Positions 31,184 to 37,605 of a stretch of 37,605 bases of DNA are shown piece by piece. The translations under genes and the position numbers were made by a program. Position 1 is the stretch's first letter. Each line of letters starts with the position of its first letter. The notes under the pieces were generated by a model, which did no database searches, was not told the origin of the DNA, and saw nothing but the letters and a program-made list of their open reading frames with translations. Origin of the DNA: Akkermansiaceae bacterium (GTDB lineage Bacteria > Verrucomicrobiota > Verrucomicrobiia > Verrucomicrobiales > Akkermansiaceae); the NCBI GenBank assembly GCA_021200315.1, contig JAJQGU010000055.1:1-37605 (forward strand). The letters are read 5' to 3'.

Positions 31184-32224
31184 CTAGAAATTCCACTTGA
31201 CCTGCAGGCTGCCAAAGAGCGTGTACCCGCTCTGGGTCTTATATTGACGGGAGCGGTAAACCGCCCCGAAGAAATAGTCGATATCATCCACCCTCATGCC
31301 GACGCCAAGATAAACGTCGATGATCCACGGCTCCTTGCTGATATGGGGGTCGAAATCGTGAAACGCGGAACCATCGAGGAACATGTTGCGCACAACGTAT
31401 TTGCCGAAAACACCGGCAATGCCGTAATAGCTGTTGCTTCCGGAATCGTAGCCGCGGTCCCGGAAGGGGCTCACTCCATAATTGGCTCCATTGATGGTGA
31501 AGTCATTTACGCTCGGCGGCAAGTTGCGGCCAAATCGATAAATCAGCCCGGCGCCGCCGCTCACGAAAACCGTGCCGCCTTCGAGGCGTCCATAGGCGAG
31601 GCCGTCGGTCTGAAAGCCTCCGGCCGAATTGTATTCAAGAGTCTTGAGGCGCACATTGCGGCGCAGGGAAAATTGCAGGGTGACTTCACCGGGCATCTGA
31701 TCGCCCCAGCCATCCCACTGTTCCAAATGTTCCAATTCGTGGATGAACCACTGGCAATCTTCGGCAATGGAAGCGCGCCCCGTCCATCCAAGCTGAAATT
31801 CGAGAGCGGTCGAACAATTCTCTTCAATAAATACATAGCCCCCGCCCGCCGTCAGCCAGCCGGCGTAGGGGTGCTCGCCGTACACCGCGCCCTCCGCATG
31901 ATGTTGGGGGGTAAAAATCAGCTGCGTCAGAGAAATTCCATAGTGATCGCCGTTTTCGAGACGCTGGGTGAATTCCAGCCGCACGCCGTTCGTGTAATCC
32001 TTATCATGTCCGAAAAAAACGTCATTTTCCAGCTGGATGCGGAAGGCGTACCGATCATCGGGCACGGAACGCTTCCCCACGGGAGCGGTCTCCCCCAAAC
32101 CGATCGTTTCGGCATACCCCTCCCGCTGAGAAAATGGCTTCATCAGCGAACTCTCCCCCGTCTGGGAAAGAGCGGCGCTACCCATGCCGGCCGCAGATGC
32201 GGCTATCGTCAGAATCCAGCGCAT
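31184..32224 (-). CDS. LpxR-like outer-membrane lipid A deacylase (DUF2219)
   Basis: LpxR is an outer-membrane beta-barrel that removes the 3'-acyloxyacyl chain of lipid A, softening immune recognition of LPS. The 346-residue precursor has a signal peptide (MRWILTIAASAAGMGSAALSQ), then a ~30-residue linker, then the barrel. The family's active-site elements are present: LENDVFFGHDKDYTNGVRLEF with N67 and D68 and T78 (position of the LpxR Ser/Thr), and IHELEHLEQWDGWGDQMPGE with H162 and E168 spaced as in LpxR. The C-terminus ends in an aromatic outer-membrane insertion signal (GSLQVKWNF). The match to LpxR is by motif and topology, and activity is not proven. A TTGCCA-17-TAGAAT promoter ends 6 nt before the ATG. 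Confidence 0.85.
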   Translation of the reverse strand: MRWILTIAASAAGMGSAALSQTGESSLMKPFSQREGYAETIGLGETAPVGKRSVPDDRYAFRIQLENDVFFGHDKDYTNGVRLEFTQRLENGDHYGISLTQLIFTPQHHAEGAVYGEHPYAGWLTAGGGYVFIEENCSTALEFQLGWTGRASIAEDCQWFIHELEHLEQWDGWGDQMPGEVTLQFSLRRNVRLKTLEYNSAGGFQTDGLAYGRLEGGTVFVSGGAGLIYRFGRNLPPSVNDFTINGANYGVSPFRDRGYDSGSNSYYGIAGVFGKYVVRNMFLDGSAFHDFDPHISKEPWIIDVYLGVGMRVDDIDYFFGAVYRSRQYKTQSGYTLFGSLQVKWNF

Positions 32225-32230
32225 GCCCGC

Positions 32231-32259
32231 ATTCTAAAGACGTCAGCTCAAATTGGCAA
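32231..32259 (-). promoter_or_regulatory. Promoter of the LpxR-like gene (leaderless type)
   Basis: On the minus strand, TTGCCA (32259-32254), a 17-bp spacer and TAGAAT (32236-32231), with 6 nt to the ATG at 32224. The predicted transcription start falls on the A of the start codon. Confidence 0.65.
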
Positions 32260-32407
32260 TACGCAAAGCTGTCATGTTCCGCATTTCCGGGTTCATGTCT
32301 TCCCTGTCGAACGGACCGGTTCGGTTCGGGCATACGCCGTCCTCCTCTTCATGCTCCCCTTCTCGGGAAACTCTGCGGATACAAACGCCGAAGACAAAAC
32401 TTTCCCC

Positions 32408-32444
32408 TGCATCCATGACAAGCGCCCCTGCTTGACATGGGAAG
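32408..32444 (+). repeat. 37-bp direct repeat, copy 1
   Basis: Starts TGCATCCATGACAAGCG and contains GCTTGACAT. It matches copy 2 at 35 of 37 positions, 68 bp upstream. Its TTGACA (32432-32437) has no -10 box at the right distance. Confidence 0.9.
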
Positions 32445-32475
32445 ATACGCTTCTTCACGAGACGCAGCACGCGAT

Positions 32476-32512
32476 TGCATCCATGACAAGCGCCCCCGCT
32501 TGACATGAGAAG
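32476..32512 (+). repeat. 37-bp direct repeat, copy 2 (overlaps the MATE -35 box)
   Basis: Same unit, two substitutions. Internally CAAGCG-CCCC-CGCTTG is a perfect 6-bp inverted repeat placed directly before the -35 hexamer TTGACA (32500-32505), as expected for an activator or repressor site. Confidence 0.9.
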
Positions 32513-32528
32513 GGATGCGGGGTAATGT
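32500..32528 (+). promoter_or_regulatory. Promoter of the MATE transporter gene
   Basis: TTGACA (32500-32505), a 17-bp spacer and TAATGT (32523-32528). The transcription start is expected near 32535, with a leader of about 33 nt. The -35 box is supplied by the second 37-bp repeat. Confidence 0.7.
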
Positions 32529-32567
32529 TCCCGCGTCTTTCGCAGGAAATAAAAAGCACAATCCGCC

Positions 32568-33947
32568 ATGGCGCTTCCCCACCATATAGATGCCTTGGAA
32601 CACGAGCCAGTTGGAAAGCTGCTGCTCCAGTATTCCATGCCCGCTATCGCCGGCATGGCCGCCATGTCGCTCTACAACGTGATCGACAGCGCGTTCATCG
32701 GCTACGGGGTGGGAGCGCACGCGCTCGCGGCGCTGGCGGTGGCCTTCCCGATCATGAATCTGGGGGCGGCATTGGGCACCCTGGTGGGGCTGGGAGGGGC
32801 CTCAGCCAGTTCAATCACACTGGGCAGAAAGGATCGTGCCGCCGCGTTCCGCGTGCTCGGCCACTGCACGGTGTTAAGCATCCTCTTCGGCGTCCTATTC
32901 GGATGGTGCGCGCTGCCCTTTCTGGATGATCTGCTGATTCTGTTCGGCGCGAGCAGGGAAACTCTGCCTTACGCGCGCGATTTCATGTTCATTTGCCTGC
33001 TGATCCAGCCGCTGACCTACTGCCTGTTCAACCTCAACCACATCATCCGCTCCACGGGATATCCCCGGAAAGCCATGAACAGCCTGCTGCTCTCCGTGGT
33101 CTGCAATGTGGTGCTCGCGCCCATTTTCATTTTCGCGCTGGAATGGGGAATGACGGGGGCGGCTCTGGCGACGGCTCTCTCCCAGACGGCGGCGCTGATC
33201 CGCGTACTGCGGCATTTCGCCGACGCCCGAAGCACCATTCATTTCATCAAAGGCATCTGCAAATTGGATTACAGGCTCGCGGGGTGGATCTGCTTTCTGG
33301 GGTTGCCGCCCTGCATTGTAAATGCCGGCGCCTGTCTGGTGACCATCATCGTGAACCGTCAGCTTCTTTTCCACGGCGGCGACATGGCCGTGGGCGCATT
33401 CGGCATCATCAACCGCCTGCTCATTTTGTTCGGCATGCTTGTGGTGGGCATCACTCAGGGCATGCAGCCCATCGCGGGATACAACCTCGGCGCAGGACGC
33501 TTCGGCCGCGTGAAGAAAGTACTGTGGTGCGCCATATTTGCGGCCACCGCCGTCACTACCGCCGGCTTCGTCAGCGGCGAATTCGCCCCCCGCTGGATCG
33601 TGGCCTTGTTTACCAACGAACCGGCGCTGGCAGACATCGCCATCCCGGGGCTGCGCCGCTGTTTGATCATCTTTCCCCTCGTAGGCTCCCAAATTGTAAT
33701 CGGCAACTTCTTTCAAGCCATCGGGCGCCCTAAACTCTCCGTCTTTCTGTCGCTGACGCGGCAAATCCTTTTCTTGATGCCTCTTCTCTTCATTCTTCCC
33801 GAATGGTACGGACTTTATGGCGTCTGGTACAGCTACGCCGCCTCGGACGCCCTGTCGATCGTCGTCGGCTTCGGCACTCTTTACTGCTTCTTCCGCCGCT
33901 TCCTGCATTCCCCCGGCGGCTCCGGCTCCGGAAGGGAACTCCGCTAG
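32568..33947 (+). CDS. MATE family multidrug efflux transporter
   Basis: A 459-residue inner-membrane antiporter of the MATE family, which exports cationic drugs or metabolites with Na+ or H+. Twelve helices arranged as two similar six-helix halves can be drawn. The N-terminal half has PVGKLLLQYSMPAIAGMAAMSLYNVIDSAFIGYGVG (the MATE entry motif), GLGGASASSITLGRKDR and NLNHIIRSTGYPRKAMN. The second half has VVGITQGMQPIAGYNLGAGRFGRVKK, the matching internal repeat. This pattern resembles the DinF/MepA/VmrA branch. There is no adjacent regulator gene, but a good promoter with a duplicated 37-bp site lies just upstream. No Shine-Dalgarno sequence is close to the ATG; the nearest, AGGAAA, is about 20 nt away. 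Confidence 0.93.
   Translation: MALPHHIDALEHEPVGKLLLQYSMPAIAGMAAMSLYNVIDSAFIGYGVGAHALAALAVAFPIMNLGAALGTLVGLGGASASSITLGRKDRAAAFRVLGHCTVLSILFGVLFGWCALPFLDDLLILFGASRETLPYARDFMFICLLIQPLTYCLFNLNHIIRSTGYPRKAMNSLLLSVVCNVVLAPIFIFALEWGMTGAALATALSQTAALIRVLRHFADARSTIHFIKGICKLDYRLAGWICFLGLPPCIVNAGACLVTIIVNRQLLFHGGDMAVGAFGIINRLLILFGMLVVGITQGMQPIAGYNLGAGRFGRVKKVLWCAIFAATAVTTAGFVSGEFAPRWIVALFTNEPALADIAIPGLRRCLIIFPLVGSQIVIGNFFQAIGRPKLSVFLSLTRQILFLMPLLFILPEWYGLYGVWYSYAASDALSIVVGFGTLYCFFRRFLHSPGGSGSGRELR
33313..33325. repeat. Third copy of the GCATTGTAAATGC palindrome, inside the MATE gene
   Basis: The 13-bp core of the inverted repeats at 30776 and 30914 recurs exactly here, coding for part of PCIVNAG. It may be chance, or an intragenic operator. 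Confidence 0.6.
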
Positions 33948-33948
33948 C

Positions 33949-34118
33949 GCCCTTTCCGCTCATCCAAATCCAGCCCCAGAGCGGGAAACATGGGGCATCC
34001 CCATTCACACGCAAATCGCACAAAGCATCTGATATAATGGCGCTGAACTGTTCTTGACAGCCCGGAGCAGACACCCCCGCCAGGGCAGCGCTTGTCCAGC
34101 TGACGAAGCCGGGGCGTT
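33949..34118 (-). pseudogene. Decayed fragment of a type ISP restriction-modification gene
   Basis: Two patches between the MATE and HD genes match the interior of the type ISP gene downstream. The patch 33949-33993 corresponds to 35443-35524, but 37 bp are missing between two AGAG copies (35471-35474 and 35508-35511), as expected for a short-homology deletion. The patch 34080-34113 corresponds to 35774-35807 with several substitutions. In the intact gene the patches are about 250 bp apart; here they are about 90 bp apart. They keep the same order and orientation. The patches encode the LDLDERKGD and WTRAALANV regions of the enzyme. No frame survives. This is debris of a second, older copy, not a gene. 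Confidence 0.75.
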
Positions 34119-34656
34119 ATTCCTGCGCCCAGTTTTTCCGGTAGACTGCGAGGATTTGCTCCGCAAGATCCGCGTGGGTTTTATCCCAGGCGGGAGGCGG
34201 GCTGGAGAGGAGGCCGTCCACGATGAGGAAGTAGCTGCGGGCCTGATTGGCGGACTGGGTTTCCGAGATGTTGTTGAGGATGTCGCAGAGTTTGACCAGG
34301 AGAGCATCCCGGTTCATGGCAGTGAGTTTGCCGATCATGTAGCGTACTTTTCCCAGTTGCTTTTTCCGCTCATCGTCATTGGTGAGGGCGCGGACGATGT
34401 CTGCGGCGGCATGGCCGAAGTGCCGCGCGAGGGTTTCATAGGTGACGCCGCAGTCTTCCATCGTGTCGTGGAGGTAGGCGGCGGCAATAAGCTCCGGCCT
34501 GTCCGAGCGGCTGGCGACGAGGGCGGCGACTCGTTCGACATGGGTGTAGTAGGGGGCACCCGTGAATTTTCGGGTCTGGCCTTCATGGGCCTGCCGGGCG
34601 AAGGCGGCCGCGCGTTCGGGGAGCCGGTTCGTGTTGTCTCTGATGATGCGCTCCAT
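34117..34656 (-). CDS. SpoT/MESH1-like HD-domain hydrolase
   Basis: A 179-residue cytoplasmic protein made only of the HD hydrolase domain found in RelA/SpoT proteins and in MESH1. The metal-binding set is visible: H39 in PYYTHVERV, H63-D64 in AAYLHDTMED, and D125 in LLVKLCDILNN. E67 and D68 of HDTMED fit the catalytic acidic pair. Arg/Lys and Thr residues of the N-terminal helix (AHEGQTRKFTGAPYYTH) match the substrate loop. MESH1-type enzymes remove the 3'-pyrophosphate of (p)ppGpp (and can act on NADPH). There are no synthetase, TGS or ACT domains. It stands between a restriction gene and its remnant, so a link to defence or toxin control is possible but unproven. A TTGTCC-17-TAATCT promoter ends 6 nt before the ATG. 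Confidence 0.85.
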   Translation of the reverse strand: MERIIRDNTNRLPERAAAFARQAHEGQTRKFTGAPYYTHVERVAALVASRSDRPELIAAAYLHDTMEDCGVTYETLARHFGHAAADIVRALTNDDERKKQLGKVRYMIGKLTAMNRDALLVKLCDILNNISETQSANQARSYFLIVDGLLSSPPPAWDKTHADLAEQILAVYRKNWAQE

Positions 34657-34662
34657 GAGGAA

Positions 34663-34691
34663 AGATTACGGGCAAATCCGCGTCTGGACAA
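34663..34691 (-). promoter_or_regulatory. Promoter of the HD hydrolase gene (leaderless type)
   Basis: On the minus strand, TTGTCC (34691-34686), a 17-bp spacer and TAATCT (34668-34663), with 6 nt to the ATG at 34656. Confidence 0.55.
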
Positions 34692-34836
34692 GTCATTTTT
34701 CCCCGGGCTTCATGATCAGCCGCGCGGGTAGTCCTCGAAGGGGTGCCGCAGTATGGGATTTTACGGATATATTTTTACCGTTTTTTTGGGGTCTTCGGCT
34801 GCCTTGACGGCGGCTTCGGGGATGTCGGACGCCGGT

Positions 34837-37605
34837 TCAGTTGATTTCTTCCAGACCGGGCAGGGATTGGACGATGCGCACCGTCTCCACGCTCACCCGG
34901 ATCACGCGCCTGAGCAGGCCGAGGATATACCGGGGCTCATGATGTTCCCGGCACCAGTCGTTGGGGTCGTTCAGAAGGCCGCTTTCCTTGTCCGTTTTGA
35001 CCTGATAGCGCTCCATGACCCATTCGATGGCCGATTTGCCGTTGACGATGTAGTCATGAGCCTCAGGCGGAATCCCCTTAAGAACGGTGCTTTTGTTGTA
35101 AACAATAATGTCTTTGACTTCTTTTTTTGGGAATTTCATCTTCTCGACGGCCTCATCCCCATGGCTTTCTTCCGTCACCGGCCAGGGTTCCGCCGTTTCA
35201 TAGTTCAAATGCCGCTGCGCCAGTTCCCTCCCGGCTCCGCTGAATGCCCGGAAATCTTTCGCGTACGGTATCCGGGGCAGTTCTTTTTTCAGGTTGCTCG
35301 CGAAGCGTTCGCGGTATTCCGGCGAATGCAGAACGCCGTAGACATAGTAAAAAATGTCTTCCCGAGTGATCGTGAAGTCTCCGTACGCCTGCCGGAACTG
35401 ACCCAGCGCAAAATCCGTGACGGCATCGCGGCGGATGTAGTCCCCCTTCCGCTCATCCAAATCCAGCCCCAGAGCATTCTCTGTCTTGTCTTTCTTTTCG
35501 TACCAGTAGAGCGGGAAACATTGGCCTTTGGAAATCACCTCCAAATCTGGAATCATATTACTGATGAGACAGGAAAATGGCTTCGTGGAACCATTGCCCG
35601 TTAATTGAATCACCAAATTCTCATGCTGTTCCGTCGGGAAAAGTTTGGGCTGTTGATATACCATCTCATTCCACATTCTGTCGAAATAAAGATTGGCTTT
35701 GCAGAAGGGCCGATACAATGCCGGGCGAATACGGGCTGCCGAAAAACAAGTCTGTTTTTTGTTCTTCACATTGGCCAGGGCAGCTCTTGTCCAGCTGATG
35801 GAGGCGGGGTCATAGGTCACCTCCGGCTGATTTAACTGGGCATTGTAAAAATCAATGGTCTTTTTCATGTTCCGTTCCAGAGCAGAACGGGAAAAGTTAT
35901 AGCACCATGCGTCACGGCCTGTCGCCAAACCTCTTGAAAAAATACTGAAGACGGCCCTGCTGCCCGCCAGCCCCTTGGTTTCCTTATCGCCTATGGGCAT
36001 AAAATCACTGAAGCCGGGGTCGCGGTGATTAATCCAGTCGCCGTGTTCATCGGGCGTCAGTTCCTGCCAGGGGATGCCGTCAATATCCTCGAATTCCCTG
36101 ATGCGGGCCAGCTTTTCTTCCCGGGAAAGATAGTCGCCGATGTCGTGGTAGAAAAGTCTGCCGGGGCCGGAATGCCCTTTCTTCTTCACGAGAAGGGTGA
36201 TGGCTGCGGGCGTCCGGCTGCCGGAGCCGAAAACATTCCCTTTTTCTTTTTGTCTCTGAATCCCTGATGTTCGAGCATTCCCGCGAAGATTAAAACAGTA
36301 GACTGAGGAAAATTCCTGAAGCAGCGTCCTGCGGAAACCATTCATGGCGTTGTTGTCGATGAAGGAACCATTCGTCACGAAGGCCACGATGCCGTCTTCC
36401 GTGATGCGGTCGCTGGCCCAGCGGAAGGCGCGGATGTAGGAGTCGTAAAGGCTGTTTTTATTGGTCGCGTCCGCGCCCCGCACATAAGTATTTTCAATGC
36501 GGGCGTCCAGCGAGGGATAACTCTGATTCCGGTTATTGTCATTGGCGGATTTCTGCCCCGCGGAATAGGGCGGGTTGCCGATGATGACGCGGATGTCCTG
36601 ATGGCTCAGGCGCCGGACGCGTTCGGCGTTTTCAGAGAACATTTCGCTGAGGAAGCCGCCTTTTTCGCTCATCTGGAAGGTATCCGTCATGCAGAGGCCC
36701 TCAAAAGACTGATACGCCCGTGTTTTCATGGCGCCGTGGTAGGCTTCTTCGATATTCACGCAGGCGATGTAATAGGCCAGCAGGACGATTTCGCAGGCGA
36801 AGAGTTCTTCGCTGTATTTGCGGGGCAGGTCTTTTTTCTTGATCAGGCCGCTCTGAATCAGGCGCACGATAAAGGTGCCCGTGCCGGTGAAGGGGTCCAG
36901 AATGCGCACGCCGCTGGCCGCGAGGCCCTGGGGCAGGCCGAATTCTTTCCTGAGCGCCGCGTGGACGCTGCGGATGATGAAATCCACGATTTCAATGGGG
37001 GTGTACACGATGCCCAGTTTATCCGCCATGCGGGGGAAGGCGTTCTTGAAGAATTTGTCGTACAGCTCCACGATGACTTTCTGGCGGCCTTCCGCGTTGT
37101 CGATGCCGGCGGCGCGTTCCTTCACGGATTCGTAGAACCGGGTCAGTTCTCTGGCGTCTTCTCCGGGGAGTTGTTCCTGAATCAGGCTGAGCATGGCGTT
37201 CATGCTGCGGGAGACGGGGTTTTTCTCCGCGAAGGGGTAAGAATCAAACAGGGCGTCGAACACCGGGCGCGTGATGGCCTGCTGGGCCAGCATTTCAACG
37301 GCCTCGCCCCGCGAGATGTCGGGGTTGATGTTTTCGCGCAGGCCGGCCAGGAAGGAATCAAACTCCCGCGCTCCGTGCCCCCGAGCCAGCAGGCCGTCTA
37401 TCGAAGTCTTTTGACGGTCGGCGATGCCGGCGATGTTTTTAGCCCAGTCGTCCCAATACCGGCGGTCGCCGCATTTTTTGACCACCCGCGCCAGAATGGC
37501 CTCGCGCCATTCGCCCACGAAGAACGGCCACGGGTCGGGCTCGGACCTCTGCGGGTCGTCTGAGCCGCCCGGTGTGTGTGTGGTGGTGGGGGGGGGGCGG
37601 GGGGG
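34837..37605 (-). CDS. Type ISP restriction-modification enzyme, methyltransferase and specificity part (5' end outside window)
   Basis: The C-terminal ~900 residues of a large single-chain restriction-modification enzyme like LlaGI/LlaBIII. Such enzymes combine an Mrr-like nuclease, a superfamily 2 helicase/translocase, an N6-adenine methyltransferase and a target-recognition domain. The visible part begins in the helicase-methyltransferase linker (WPFFVGEWREAI, then INPDISRGEAVEMLAQQAITRPVFDALF). The methyltransferase follows: SAM motif I LDPFTGTGTF (207-216, counted from GTG 37518) and catalytic motif IV NPPY (315-318). The recognition region and C-terminal helices complete it. The nuclease and helicase domains must lie upstream. 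The frame is open from 37518 to the edge, so GTG 37518 is not a real start. The last ~30 bases of the window are G-rich low-complexity sequence and may be an assembly artefact. Confidence 0.9.
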   Translation of the reverse strand, partial: PPRPPPTTTHTPGGSDDPQRSEPDPWPFFVGEWREAILARVVKKCGDRRYWDDWAKNIAGIADRQKTSIDGLLARGHGAREFDSFLAGLRENINPDISRGEAVEMLAQQAITRPVFDALFDSYPFAEKNPVSRSMNAMLSLIQEQLPGEDARELTRFYESVKERAAGIDNAEGRQKVIVELYDKFFKNAFPRMADKLGIVYTPIEIVDFIIRSVHAALRKEFGLPQGLAASGVRILDPFTGTGTFIVRLIQSGLIKKKDLPRKYSEELFACEIVLLAYYIACVNIEEAYHGAMKTRAYQSFEGLCMTDTFQMSEKGGFLSEMFSENAERVRRLSHQDIRVIIGNPPYSAGQKSANDNNRNQSYPSLDARIENTYVRGADATNKNSLYDSYIRAFRWASDRITEDGIVAFVTNGSFIDNNAMNGFRRTLLQEFSSVYCFNLRGNARTSGIQRQKEKGNVFGSGSRTPAAITLLVKKKGHSGPGRLFYHDIGDYLSREEKLARIREFEDIDGIPWQELTPDEHGDWINHRDPGFSDFMPIGDKETKGLAGSRAVFSIFSRGLATGRDAWCYNFSRSALERNMKKTIDFYNAQLNQPEVTYDPASISWTRAALANVKNKKQTCFSAARIRPALYRPFCKANLYFDRMWNEMVYQQPKLFPTEQHENLVIQLTGNGSTKPFSCLISNMIPDLEVISKGQCFPLYWYEKKDKTENALGLDLDERKGDYIRRDAVTDFALGQFRQAYGDFTITREDIFYYVYGVLHSPEYRERFASNLKKELPRIPYAKDFRAFSGAGRELAQRHLNYETAEPWPVTEESHGDEAVEKMKFPKKEVKDIIVYNKSTVLKGIPPEAHDYIVNGKSAIEWVMERYQVKTDKESGLLNDPNDWCREHHEPRYILGLLRRVIRVSVETVRIVQSLPGLEEIN
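37573..37605. other. G/T-rich low-complexity end of the window
   Basis: GTGTGTGTG followed by GGTGGTGG and long G runs. This does not translate into anything expected of the type ISP enzyme and looks like a sequencing or assembly artefact at a contig end. Confidence 0.5.

Noticed and set aside
30932..32503. Long plus-strand open frame of over 500 codons
   Set aside because: It runs antisense to the LpxR-like gene, has no recognisable domain, and its composition is that of a shadow frame in GC-rich DNA.
36601..37563. 320-codon plus-strand frame at the right end
   Set aside because: It is antisense to the conserved methyltransferase part of the type ISP enzyme.

Overview
The window comes from a GC-rich, Gram-negative bacterium. 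Lipid A synthesis (LpxD), a Skp/OmpH chaperone, an LpxR-type lipid A deacylase, Tat-exported oxidoreductases and an alternative complex III-type respiratory pair show a two-membrane cell. The GH89 alpha-N-acetylglucosaminidase, the Thi4 of the sulfide-dependent type, and the style of PurL with a PurS-like partner fit the PVC superphylum, most likely a host-associated Verrucomicrobiota (Akkermansia/Opitutales-like). That placement is an inference from gene content, not from a marker gene.

Layout. 1-1.9 kb (+): end of a membrane protein, a repeat-bearing lipoprotein, tlyA. 1.9-13.15 kb (-): cysteine desulfurase; skp-lpxD; a 2-Cys peroxiredoxin; a copper P-type ATPase; actB and actA (iron-sulfur and pentaheme subunits of alternative complex III, with no other complex subunits in the window); a Tat-exported Gfo/Idh/MocA protein. 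13.3 kb: tRNA-Met with promoter and terminator, then about 0.9 kb with no recognisable gene. 14.3-18.5 kb (-): GH89 glycosidase, exported nitroreductase, gluQ. 18.8-24.6 kb (+): purC-purS-like-purL-purQ followed by an SDR-like protein and a GtrA-family protein. 24.7-28.95 kb (-): NSS transporter with a 47-residue MetS-like small subunit, thi4, and an AI-2E/PerM permease. 29.6-34.7 kb: envelope and accessory genes (acyltransferase 3, LpxR-like deacylase, MATE transporter, SpoT/MESH1-like HD hydrolase) with short repeats and remnant DNA. 34.8 kb to the edge (-): C-terminal part of a type ISP restriction-modification enzyme.

The most striking property is at the DNA level. For about nine genes a sigma70-like -10 element (mostly TAGAAT or a variant), usually with a -35 box 16-17 bp upstream, ends only 6-9 bp before the start codon. 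These transcripts should be leaderless or nearly so. The pattern also settles several start codons (GTG for the cysteine desulfurase and the GH89 enzyme). Inside the purine operon, where leaderless initiation cannot apply, a shared CACACCAAYCCG element sits just upstream of three start codons instead of a clear Shine-Dalgarno sequence.

Other notable signals are: a decayed, internally deleted copy of two segments of the type ISP gene between the MATE and HD genes; a 13-bp palindrome present three times around the acyltransferase-MATE region; a 37-bp direct repeat whose second copy supplies the -35 of the MATE promoter; and an actAB pair without the membrane subunits. All functional calls come from reading the sequence; no database search was run.
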